Part shown: positions 1-7,150 of the stretch, in pieces | Layout: every line of letters begins with the position of its first letter | Position numbering within the stretch: the first letter of the stretch is position 1 | NCBI RefSeq assembly: GCF_020740535.1 | Contig: NZ_CP082362.1 | Span: 992,001 to 1,056,000, forward strand | DNA length: 64,000 bases | Direction of reading: 5' to 3' | DNA from: Streptomyces profundus | Lineage (GTDB): Bacteria > Actinomycetota > Actinomycetes > Streptomycetales > Streptomycetaceae | Program-made: the position numbers and the translations under genes | Notes under the pieces: generated by a model | What the model saw: the letters and a program-made list of their open reading frames with translations, nothing else | What the model was told of the DNA's origin: nothing | Database searches by the model: none

Positions 1-1079
1 CGATCCAGGTGCAGTTGCTCCTCGCCCAGCCGGGCGAGGAGCGTGGGCAGCCCGCCGGCGTAGTAGAAGTCCTCCATCAGGAAGCGGCCCCCGGGCCGCA
101 CATCGGCCAGCACCGGAACTCGGCGGGCGATCCGGTCGAAGTCGGCCAGGCTCAGGGGGACATGGGATCGCCCCGCCATCGCGATCAGATGGATCACGGC
201 GTTGGTCGAGCCACCCAGCGCCAACACGGTGGTCACCGCGTCCTCGTACGCCTCGGCGGTGAGGAAACGGGAGAGCCTGGCGTCCGTCCAGACCAGCTCG
301 ACGATCCGCCGGCCCGCCGAGGCGGCCATCCGGCTGTGCGCCGAGTCCACCGCCGGGATGGCCGCGGCACCCGGCATGGTCACGCCGAGCGCCTCCGCCG
401 CCGAGGCCATGGTGGACGCGGTGCCCATGGTCATACAGGTGCCGGGCGAGCGGGCCAGCCCGCACTCCAGCTCCGAAAGCTCCTGGTCACCGATCCGCCC
501 GGCCCGCTTCTCGTCCCAGTACTTCCACATGTCGGTACCCGAGCCCAGCGTCTCGCCACGCCAGTGGCCGCGCAGCATCGGCCCCGCCGGCACGAAGATC
601 GTCGGCAGGTCGGCGCTGGCCGCGCCCATCAGCAGCGCCGGAGTCGTCTTGTCGCAGCCGCCCAACAGCACCGCGCCATCCACCGGATAGGAGCGGAGCA
701 GTTCCTCGGTCTCCAGCGAGAGCAGATTGCGGTAGAGCATCGGAGTCGGCTTCTGGAACGTCTCCGAGAGGGTCGCGACCGGGAACTCCAGCGGGAATCC
801 GCCGGCCTGCCAGACCCCCCGTTTCACGGCTTCGGCCCGTTCCCGCAGGTGTTGGTGGCACGGGTTGATATCCGACCAGGTGTTCACGATCGCGATCACC
901 GGCTTGCCGAGGTGCTCCTCGGGCAGATAGCCGAGCTGCCTGGTCCGCGCGCGGTGGCTGAACGAGCGGAGCCCGTCGGTGCCGTACCACTGGTGGCTGC
1001 GCAACTCCTCGCTGGTCAAACGTCGTTGACTGTCGCCCGGTCCGTTCGGGGACCGCGTCGGCTCCGCGTCGGCGCTCAT
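1..1079 (-). CDS. IlvD/Edd-family dehydratase (3' end outside window)
   Basis: This is an iron-sulfur dehydratase of the dihydroxy-acid / sugar-acid dehydratase family, which removes water from a 2,3-dihydroxy acid to give a 2-keto acid. About 359 N-terminal residues are present out of the usual ~570, and the C-terminus lies beyond base 1. The family cysteines appear in GGCDKTTPALLMG and GTCMTMGTAST, and VNTWSDINPCH is the typical N-terminal motif. The ATG start overlaps the stop of the upstream DapA-like gene in an ATGA, so the two are translationally coupled. The GntR/DapA-like context argues for sugar-acid catabolism (arabinonate, xylonate or galactonate dehydratase type) rather than branched-chain amino-acid synthesis. 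The exact substrate cannot be read from the sequence. Confidence 0.88.
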   Translation of the reverse strand, partial: MSADAEPTRSPNGPGDSQRRLTSEELRSHQWYGTDGLRSFSHRARTRQLGYLPEEHLGKPVIAIVNTWSDINPCHQHLRERAEAVKRGVWQAGGFPLEFPVATLSETFQKPTPMLYRNLLSLETEELLRSYPVDGAVLLGGCDKTTPALLMGAASADLPTIFVPAGPMLRGHWRGETLGSGTDMWKYWDEKRAGRIGDQELSELECGLARSPGTCMTMGTASTMASAAEALGVTMPGAAAIPAVDSAHSRMAASAGRRIVELVWTDARLSRFLTAEAYEDAVTTVLALGGSTNAVIHLIAMAGRSHVPLSLADFDRIARRVPVLADVRPGGRFLMEDFYYAGGLPTLLARLGEEQLHLD

Positions 1080-1993
1080 GGCAGCTCCCACCCTTCCACC
1101 ATCGCCGCGACATCGGCGCGGTCCTCGGGGGCCAACACCGAACTGGGCGGGCGCACATCGCGACGGCAGAGGTCGAGCGCGGCCAGCGCCTCCTTCACCA
1201 CGGTCACGTTGTTCGCCGACTGGTCCCGCGCGCGCAGTTCCTCGAAGGGCCGGATCAGCTCCCAGACCCGCATCGCCGCCCGGTAGTCGCCGGCGCGCAG
1301 CGCGTCCCGCATGGCGAGGGAGACCGCGGGCGCCACATTGACCAGGCCCGAGGTGAACCCGGTGGCGCCCGAGGCGAAGTAGGAGGGCGCGGAGAGTTCG
1401 GCCAGGCCAGCCACCCAGACGAAACGTTCCAGCCCCGCGTCCCGCGCGACCGAGGCGAAGCGCACCGGATCGGGCACCGCGTACTTCACCCCGATCACAT
1501 TGGGGCAGTCGGCGCCGAGCCGGGCGATCGTCGCCCCCTCGATGGCCGGGTTGCGGACATAGGGCACCACGCCCACCTCGGGGACGGCGTCCGCGATGGC
1601 GCGGTGATAGGCCAGCCAACCCTCCTGGGAGACATAGGGGTGAACCGGCTGGTGCACCATCACCATCTGGGCCCCCGCCGCGCGCGCCTCCAACGAGGCG
1701 GAGACGGCGGTGCCCACGTCCTGCCCCACCCCGACCAGGATCTGCGCCCCACTGCCGGCCTCGGCGACCTCGGCCACCGTCAGCACGACCTCGATCTGGC
1801 GCTCCTCGGCGGTGAGCGAGTAGAACTCACTGGTGTTGCCGTTGGGGGTAAGCGCTTGCACGCCGGACGTCAGAAGACGCCGCAGCAGCACGCGATAACT
1901 CTCCTGATCGAACCGGTCGTTCTCGGTAAACGGGGTGACGGGAATCGCCACCACATCCGCCAACGCCTCGCGTTGTCGAGCGAAATCGCTCAT
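1076..1993 (-). CDS. DapA/NAL-family aldolase or dehydratase of a sugar-acid pathway
   Basis: A 305-residue TIM-barrel protein of the dihydrodipicolinate synthase / N-acetylneuraminate lyase superfamily. The Schiff-base lysine is in IGVKYAV and the substrate loop is GNTSEF (GTTGES in true DapA). It probably cleaves or dehydrates a 2-keto-3-deoxy sugar acid made by the neighbouring IlvD/Edd dehydratase. It is not the lysine-pathway enzyme, because a canonical DapA is encoded at 13452. The start overlaps the GntR stop (ATGA) and the stop overlaps the dehydratase start, so the three genes form one operon. A LacI-type palindrome with a rare CTT leucine codon lies in the coding sequence at 1848-1859. 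Confidence 0.85.
   Translation of the reverse strand: MSDFARQREALADVVAIPVTPFTENDRFDQESYRVLLRRLLTSGVQALTPNGNTSEFYSLTAEERQIEVVLTVAEVAEAGSGAQILVGVGQDVGTAVSASLEARAAGAQMVMVHQPVHPYVSQEGWLAYHRAIADAVPEVGVVPYVRNPAIEGATIARLGADCPNVIGVKYAVPDPVRFASVARDAGLERFVWVAGLAELSAPSYFASGATGFTSGLVNVAPAVSLAMRDALRAGDYRAAMRVWELIRPFEELRARDQSANNVTVVKEALAALDLCRRDVRPPSSVLAPEDRADVAAMVEGWELP
1846..1859. promoter_or_regulatory. Intragenic LacI-type operator-like box
   Basis: GGGTAAGCGCTTGC lies inside the DapA-like gene. It is identical over 14 bases to the box at 4557-4570, and the core AAGCGCTT is a perfect palindrome with the central CG of LacI-family operators. In the gene it encodes Gln-Ala-Leu-Thr using CTT, a codon Streptomyces avoids. 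It could act as a roadblock operator, or it could be chance. Confidence 0.4.
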
Positions 1994-2787
1994 GACCGCC
2001 CCTCTCCTTCCGCCGAACCCACCTCGACACCGTCCGCGTCGGTGACCCGCGCGGGCCGCGCGGCGCGCGCCCGCCTTGCCGCCGGGGGCGCGCCGCCCGC
2101 CTCAGCGGGCGGGGCGCCGTCCAGGGCTTCGGCATCCGGCTGGCGCGGGAACGCGCGGTTGACGAAGCCTCTGATATGCCCGCCCAGCAACTCGCCCGCC
2201 AGGTCGGCGTCACCGTCCTCGGCGGCGGCCAGAATCGCGCGATGCTCCTCCGCCTCCCGCTCCCAGGTCGGGACGGTCTGCCAGACGAACGAGGAGACCA
2301 GCGCGGCCTGGTCGCGCAGATCGTCCAACATCCGCACCAGCAGCGGATTGCCGCAGGGCAGATAGAGCGCGCGATGGAAGTCCCGGTTGGCCAGGGAACG
2401 CTCGGCGCTGTCCACGGCCGAGTCTGCGCGGGTCAGCGCGGCGTGCGCGGCGGCCAGCGCCGCGGCCCGGTCCACCGTCCGGCGCATGGCCTCCGGCTCC
2501 AGCAGCAACCTGACGTCGTAGATCGCCCGGGCCATGTCCGCGTCCACGGTGCGGACGGCGGCCCCCTTGTACTCGCTCATCACCACAAGACCTCGACCCG
2601 CCAGGGTCTTGAGCGCCTCCCGCACCGGGGTCTTGGAGACCCCGAACTGCGCCGCGAGTTCGGTCTCCACCAGAGCCGTCCCGGGCGCCAGCCCTCCGGT
2701 GAGGATGGCGTGCGTCAGATGCTCCAGGACGAACTGCGTCCGGGAGGGGATGGGCACCGGGGCGGCGCCGGACAGGGGTGCGTTCAT
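1990..2787 (-). CDS. GntR-family (FadR subfamily) transcriptional regulator
   Basis: A 265-residue protein with an N-terminal winged helix (about residues 15-85; the recognition helix is in LAAQFGVSKTPVREALKTL) and a C-terminal all-helical FCD effector domain (about 95-225) with conserved Arg and His positions. The C-terminal ~35 residues are Ala/Arg rich and probably disordered. It is the first gene of the operon with the DapA-like enzyme and IlvD/Edd dehydratase and very likely senses one of their sugar-acid substrates. Its own promoter and a pair of CATATG half-sites 21 bases apart lie just upstream, which suggests autoregulation. Confidence 0.9.
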   Translation of the reverse strand: MNAPLSGAAPVPIPSRTQFVLEHLTHAILTGGLAPGTALVETELAAQFGVSKTPVREALKTLAGRGLVVMSEYKGAAVRTVDADMARAIYDVRLLLEPEAMRRTVDRAAALAAAHAALTRADSAVDSAERSLANRDFHRALYLPCGNPLLVRMLDDLRDQAALVSSFVWQTVPTWEREAEEHRAILAAAEDGDADLAGELLGGHIRGFVNRAFPRQPDAEALDGAPPAEAGGAPPAARRARAARPARVTDADGVEVGSAEGEGRS

Positions 2788-2823
2788 GCGGGATGGCCCT
2801 CAGTTCTCGGGTCTCAGTGCTCG

Positions 2824-2850
2824 CATATGGCATCTCGTATATGACATATG
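2824..2850. promoter_or_regulatory. Candidate GntR operator
   Basis: Two CATATG half-sites start at 2824 and 2845, exactly 21 bases (two helical turns) apart, with an AT-rich GTATATGAC between them. The element sits between the predicted transcription start and the GntR start codon, where binding would block the operon. Its low GC stands out against the surroundings. Inference only. Confidence 0.45.
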
Positions 2851-2872
2851 GCGTACGACGTGCGGCCCGATG

Positions 2873-2901
2873 AAATTAGGACCGCGCCGGGCCGGCGTCA
2901 A
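2873..2901 (-). promoter_or_regulatory. Vegetative-type promoter of the GntR operon
   Basis: On the minus strand TTGACG (-35, 2896-2901) is separated by exactly 17 bases from TAATTT (-10, 2873-2878). This is one of the best sigma-70-like matches in the window. Transcription would start near 2866, leaving an ~80-base leader that contains the candidate operator. Confidence 0.6.
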
Positions 2902-3018
2902 CACTTCTGACAAAACTGGCCCCGGCGGGGGTGCCCCCGGGGCCTCGCGGCGGGCCGGGAGAGGGCAGGCGTCGGAGCGGGCGCCTCGGGTGAGACGCCC
3001 GCTCGACGGGGCCGAACA

Positions 3019-3035
3019 GCGGGCCGGCGGCCCGC
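3019..3035 (-). terminator. Possible terminator hairpin of the beta-helix gene
   Basis: GCGGGCC and GGCCCGC form a 7-base GC stem with a 3-base loop just past the beta-helix gene stop codon. There is no U tract, as is usual in Streptomyces. Confidence 0.35.
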
Positions 3036-3044
3036 CGCGCTGGC

Positions 3045-4259
3045 TCAACTACAGGTGTTGCGAGGCGAGTTGTTGAACGTCAGGTTGCGGTAGGTGATGT
3101 TGGTGCCACAGGGGTTCTCGTTGAGTGCCGAGTTGGTGATCGTGAGGTTCTGGAACGTGATGTCGCGGGTGTTGGCGAACTCCGTGCGGGCCGCGACGCG
3201 GATGTCGCCGGGGCCCTGCACGGTTCCCCCGTTGGTCGCGAGGTTCACGTTGTAGCAGTTCTCGATCAGGATGGCGTTGCTGCCGGTGTTCGAGATGGTG
3301 ATCCGGCCGATCTCCGCTCCGCCGCTCTCCGAGACGCAGAAGATCCCGCGCCCGCCACCCCTGGCGATGACCTCACCGACCCGGATGTTGACGGGGTAGC
3401 TGTCGCTGACCCGGCCGTTGCGGTTGGCCATCCGGAACGCGGCGTAGCCGGTTCCGGCGCCGGTGCCCTCGCCGTCCACCAGGTCGACCGTGGCGTTGAT
3501 GGTGTCGTTGAGCAGCAGACCGGACTCGCCCGTGTTCCTGGCGGTGACCGTGCCGATGGTCAGTCCGTCCACACCGTAGGTCTCCACGGCGTGGCTGCCG
3601 CTGCCGGAGACGAAGACGTCGTCGATGCGAACATCCCGGGTGCGGACGTCGCGGTTGTCGTGGTTGTCGATCCGTATGCCGAGCCCGCCGGAGAGACGCA
3701 TGTCGATCTGCCCCAGGGCGATGTCCGTGCCGTTCCGAACGAAGACACCGAAGTACGGGGCGCCGGTGACCTGCAAGTGGCGCACCTCGACGGAGTTGGC
3801 GTTCCTGATCCGCACCGGGGCGTGGTTGGCGCCGACCGACCCGGTCACATCGATGCTGCCGCACACATCCAGCACCGTGTGACTGGGGAGATCCAGCGAC
3901 TGGTTGCCCGGGACCGAACCCGAACCACGCACCACCACCGCCTGTTTGCTGGTGCGTCCCGGATCGAGACTGTTCACGGCCGCCCGCATCGCGGACAGCA
4001 TGTCCGTCCCCGAGTATCCGGGGGCCGTCCAGGTGTTCCCGTTCCGCACGGCCTCGGCCTGGTAACTGCCGTCACCGCAGGCCAGCGTGCCGGGGTCGGC
4101 GGCCTGGGTGGGGTCGGCATGTGCCGAACCGGTCAGCGTCGCGGCGCCGGTCACCAGCGCGAGCAATGTGGTGGCGAACAGGGTGAGTTTGCGTCGGTTA
4201 CCAGGAAGCGGCTCGCGCCGCCGGGACCGGCGGAAGAGGGAAGCGGCTCTTGTTCCCAT
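3045..4259 (-). CDS. Secreted right-handed parallel beta-helix protein
   Basis: A 404-residue secreted protein. The ATG at 4259 is chosen because CGAGGAG lies at the right spacing and it begins an Arg-rich, Tat-like or long Sec signal peptide (hydrophobic TLFATTLLALVTG, then SAHA-D cleavage). The mature protein is a run of short beta-strand repeats rich in Asn, Asp, Gly and Val (for example VRIRNANSVEVRHLQVTG and ITISNTGSNAILIENC), typical of pectate-lyase-like solenoids. It has paired cysteines and ends in NTCS. Such proteins are usually polysaccharide lyases or hydrolases, but no catalytic triad is certain here. LacI-type palindromes upstream (4376 and 4559) suggest carbohydrate control. 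Confidence 0.75.
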   Translation of the reverse strand: MGTRAASLFRRSRRREPLPGNRRKLTLFATTLLALVTGAATLTGSAHADPTQAADPGTLACGDGSYQAEAVRNGNTWTAPGYSGTDMLSAMRAAVNSLDPGRTSKQAVVVRGSGSVPGNQSLDLPSHTVLDVCGSIDVTGSVGANHAPVRIRNANSVEVRHLQVTGAPYFGVFVRNGTDIALGQIDMRLSGGLGIRIDNHDNRDVRTRDVRIDDVFVSGSGSHAVETYGVDGLTIGTVTARNTGESGLLLNDTINATVDLVDGEGTGAGTGYAAFRMANRNGRVSDSYPVNIRVGEVIARGGGRGIFCVSESGGAEIGRITISNTGSNAILIENCYNVNLATNGGTVQGPGDIRVAARTEFANTRDITFQNLTITNSALNENPCGTNITYRNLTFNNSPRNTCS

Positions 4260-4375
4260 CGAATGACTCCTCGTGGGGGGTGGGGGATCAAGCACTTCGC
4301 CACCCGAGCCGAGGCCGCCACACCGACCGGGAACGCCAGGTAACCCCGGGGAGCCGGATGGCGCCCGGGCGGGCG

Positions 4376-4387
4376 TGAATCGATTCA
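4376..4387. promoter_or_regulatory. 12-base palindrome upstream of the beta-helix gene
   Basis: TGAATCGATTCA is a perfect palindrome with a central CG, the symmetry typical of LacI-family operators. It lies about 117 bases before the beta-helix start codon, between that gene and the stronger box at 4557-4570. Confidence 0.4.
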
Positions 4388-4556
4388 TGCTGAGACCGTC
4401 CTCGTCCTGGGACCTGTATCTCGGTGATTCGATGGTGGTGCGGTGACTCGCTGACTCAGGAACACGGCACACGAGGTTCGGACATCCGAACACGCGGGCC
4501 GCGAGGGAGAGTCGGGGCATCGCGGGCGCCATGCCGACGAAGCCTTGGGCTCGACT

Positions 4557-4570
4557 GGGTAAGCGCTTGC
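4557..4570. promoter_or_regulatory. LacI-type operator box
   Basis: GGGTAAGCGCTTGC has the AAGCGCTT palindromic core of LacI-family sugar regulators. It is about 300 bases upstream of the secreted beta-helix gene and identical over 14 bases to the intragenic box at 1846-1859. Confidence 0.55.
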
Positions 4571-4783
4571 TGACTGGCGGCGAGTATGCCGTCACCCCCG
4601 GAGCGCGTCAATAAGGCGGGCAGCGCGGCGCTGGTGCGAGGCGGTTCGCGGCGTCGGGCCGGTTCGGGGTCGCTCCGGCTCGGGGTCGCGCCGGCCGGCG
4701 GCCCACGGTGGCCCACTGCGGGCCGGCCTTGGCGACAGTGCCGGGACAGCCGGCCGGGGGCGGGCCAGGACAACCAGCCGGGG

Positions 4784-4809
4784 GCGGGCGCGCGGGCCCG
4801 CGCGCCCGC
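4784..4809. repeat. 26-base perfect palindrome
   Basis: The two 13-base arms are fully complementary and meet at the centre GGGCCC (4794-4799). The sequence is built only of G and C. It could extrude as a cruciform or form a very stable RNA hairpin. Confidence 0.8.
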
Positions 4810-4848
4810 GCCCGAACCGGGTCAACACCCCAGACGCCGAGGGGCGTT

Positions 4849-4896
4849 GACCGAACCAAAGCCGACCGACGGCCCGACCCGGCAACGAACCGGCGC
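4849..4896. repeat. Degenerate 48-base direct repeat, copy 1
   Basis: Begins GACCGAACCAAAGCC and ends near CGGCAACGAACCGGCGC. It aligns without gaps to 4943-4990 with only about eight differences. The offset is 94 bases. Confidence 0.7.
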
Positions 4897-4942
4897 CCGA
4901 ACGACACCGGACCGAAGACCGACTACACCAACAACCAGCACA

Positions 4943-4990
4943 GACCGACCCAAAGCCAACCCACGACTCGACTCGGCAACGAACCGTCGC
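4943..4990. repeat. Degenerate 48-base direct repeat, copy 2
   Basis: Begins GACCGACCCAAAGCC and ends CGGCAACGAACCGTCGC. It is the partner of 4849-4896. A weaker third similarity (GAGCCGACCGACG) follows near 5018. Confidence 0.7.
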
Positions 4991-5381
4991 TGGACTGCGG
5001 ACCGGCCATGCGGCGGACCGGAGCCGACCGACGCCCAGGCTGGCGAAGGACGGGCTGGCGCCGGGGCGGGAGGGCTCGGCGCCTGACGGCGGCCGGGGCG
5101 GGCGGTGTTCAGCCATGGCCCGAGGCGCGGCAGGTTGGCGGGTGGTCGCCAGCCTCGCGTTGCCCCTTGGGCGCCGTGGCGCCGACCGCCGTTCGACAGC
5201 CACGGTGCCCGGGGCTGGAGGGCTCGACCGGCCGAGTTCGCCGAGCAGCCGTGGTGGCACCGCCTCGGCCTCCCGTGTGCAAGGGACTCGGCAGTGCGCC
5301 TGTCGCGCTCAGGCTCCGGCGTCCGGCGGGGCGCGGATGGAGCGGCCACGCCCCGGCGGTGCGGCTCGCGGGCCTGCCGGC

Positions 5382-5804
5382 TCAGCCGCCGGACCGGGCC
5401 GGTCGCGATCCCGTGCCGACGGAGCCGTCGCCGGCCGCGAGGTCGCGATGGCGACCAACCGCTATCCCCTCCGGCGCCGTTGACACACCGAGCGCCGCCA
5501 CCTCCTGGACTTCCAGCACCACGCGCCGCAGCTCCGCCGCGAAAACGGCGTCTCGCCCACCCGCCTCCTCCAGGGCGCCCACCACGCGCCGCCGCGTGTG
5601 CTCGCTCGGCGCCCGGGCCCCGTCGACCGCCTCCTTCTCCAGGCGGGCCAGCGCCGGATCCGACCTCAACTGCCCCCGGACCGTGGCCCGCAGGCGCTCC
5701 ACGGCCGCGTCCAACGCGGGATCCGGGGCGAACCCGGACCGACCACCGGCACTGCGGAACATCCACACCATGGCGGCCACCGCCATCGATCCCAACTCGA
5801 CCAT
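5382..5804 (-). CDS. Small hypothetical protein with N-terminal hydrophobic segment
   Basis: A 140-residue protein. The N-terminus MVELGSMAVAAMVWMF is hydrophobic and could insert in the membrane. Residues ~25-100 are helical and rich in Ala, Arg and Glu (RLRATVRGQLRSDPALARLEKEA). The tail after ~110 looks unstructured. The overall layout resembles small actinomycete proteins of unknown function with one hydrophobic helix followed by a coiled coil. The start could also be the GTG one codon upstream, which has a G-rich stretch before it. I do not recognise a family, so no function is assigned. Confidence 0.5.
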   Translation of the reverse strand: MVELGSMAVAAMVWMFRSAGGRSGFAPDPALDAAVERLRATVRGQLRSDPALARLEKEAVDGARAPSEHTRRRVVGALEEAGGRDAVFAAELRRVVLEVQEVAALGVSTAPEGIAVGRHRDLAAGDGSVGTGSRPARSGG

Positions 5805-5985
5805 CACGCCCCCCACAGAGCCTCTTCGAGTCACCACTCGTAACCGAGAGTAACAGCTTGGGGGTAGCCTGGGGAAGCCCAACCCGGAGAAAAGTTGGGC
5901 GAAAACCGCGAGAGAACCGCGAGCGGGGAGAAAAGGAGTCGGGGGCTTGGCGACAGAGATGCGGAGGGATCTTTCCGAACCCGCC

Positions 5986-7005
5986 TCAGTGGCGGTCACG
6001 CCCGCGGTCGGCGACGATCTCGTCGACGATCCGCCTCGCCTCCCGCGCCCGGACGACGTCGCCTGACCCGCCGTCCCCCGCCCCCTCGCCGTCCCCCGTT
6101 CCCCCGCCGTCCCGGCCGGCCGTCGCCGAACCCGCCCAGGTGACCAGGGCCTTCCACAGCGCCCAGCCCCGCCCCCGCGCCCAGCTCCCGGCGTCGACGT
6201 CGAGACGCCGGCGGAAGGCCGCGCGGCTCTCCGCCGGCAGCAGCGTCCAGGCGATCGACAGATCGCAGGCCGGATCGCCGACACCGCACGTCCCGAAGTC
6301 GATCACTCCGGCAAGCGCCCCGTTCCGCACCAGGAGGTTGTCGGCGGCCACATCGCCGTGGAACCACGTCGGCCGCCCGTCCCACTCGGCCCGCAGCGCC
6401 GCCGCCCAGATGCCGCGCAGGACCTCGGTGTCCACACGACCGGCCAGCGTGTCGATGGCCCGGCGGGTCTCACCGTCGTAGGTGTGCAACGGCCCGCCCC
6501 TGAACCAGTTGTGCTGCCCGGGGGGCGGCCCGGCCGAGGCGTCGATGCCCCGCAACGCGCAAAGAAACGCGGCGAGGTCAACGGCGAACGAGGTGAGGTC
6601 GGCGATCGTCTCCGCGCGCGCCGGCTCGCCGTCCAACCACCGGTAGACGGACCACACATGGGGGTATCCCTCCCCCGGCGCCCCCTTCGCCAGCGGCACG
6701 GGGACGGGCACCGGCAGGCGTGGCGCGAACACGGGCAGCCAACGATGTTCCTTCTCCACCGCCAGGGCGTAGGGCGCGGCGCTCGGCAGGCGGACCGACA
6801 TGGCGTCGCCGAGGTGGAACGTCCGGTTGTCCCACCCCTCGTTCGCCACCCGCCGGATCGGCAGCCCGTCCCACCGGGGGAACTGCGTCGCCACCAGCCG
6901 ACGCACCACGTCCTCGTCCGCCGGGAAGCGCTCCGGCACGGGGGCGACCTCCGGCACCGGGTCGGCACCAGCCGGCGGGGGATCGGGGTTCCGCCTGTCG
7001 CTCAT
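5986..7005 (-). CDS. Aminoglycoside phosphotransferase (APH)-family kinase
   Basis: A 339-residue protein of the APH/choline-kinase fold. The catalytic loop is WFHGDVAADNLLV and the metal-binding motif is VIDFGTCGVGDPACDL; the N-lobe phosphate region is NEGWDNRTFHLG. The C-terminus carries a Gly/Asp-rich low-complexity insert (GGGTGDGEGAGDGGSGD). Many actinomycete members phosphorylate antibiotics or unknown small molecules. Nothing nearby (no transporter, no biosynthetic genes) identifies the substrate, so resistance is possible but not shown. It appears monocistronic. Confidence 0.85.
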   Translation of the reverse strand: MSDRRNPDPPPAGADPVPEVAPVPERFPADEDVVRRLVATQFPRWDGLPIRRVANEGWDNRTFHLGDAMSVRLPSAAPYALAVEKEHRWLPVFAPRLPVPVPVPLAKGAPGEGYPHVWSVYRWLDGEPARAETIADLTSFAVDLAAFLCALRGIDASAGPPPGQHNWFRGGPLHTYDGETRRAIDTLAGRVDTEVLRGIWAAALRAEWDGRPTWFHGDVAADNLLVRNGALAGVIDFGTCGVGDPACDLSIAWTLLPAESRAAFRRRLDVDAGSWARGRGWALWKALVTWAGSATAGRDGGGTGDGEGAGDGGSGDVVRAREARRIVDEIVADRGRDRH

Positions 7006-7150
7006 CGGCCACCGGCCGCGTCAGCCGTAACGCGTAGGACCATGGCGGCAGCCTAGTGGCGCCGGGAGCCGCCAACGCCCCGACCGCCGACGGAGTGGCC
7101 CGCCCGTCCCCGCGACACGGCCACGGCGACGCCGGCCTGGCCACCCGCCC

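Larger units (their letters stand above)
4571..5381. other. Gene-free, repeat-rich and palindromic region
   Basis: About 800 bases without a credible gene. Open frames exist on both strands but are Arg/Pro/Gly-rich products of high GC with no ribosome site. Visible structure: a 26-base perfect palindrome at 4784-4809, a 48-base degenerate direct repeat (4849-4896 and 4943-4990), and a short tandem copy of CAGCCGG(C)CGGGGGCGGG around 4748-4788. It may be a decayed gene or an unusual intergenic structural element. Confidence 0.6.

Noticed and set aside
1990..2844. Plus-strand frames opposite the GntR gene
   Set aside because: High-GC antisense shadows with Arg/His/Gln-rich composition; the minus-strand GntR protein is unmistakable.
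4592..5853. Long open frames on both strands across the repeat region
   Set aside because: Arg/Pro/Gly/Ala-rich translations with no ribosome site, no motif and overlapping frames on both strands; typical of very GC-rich noncoding DNA.
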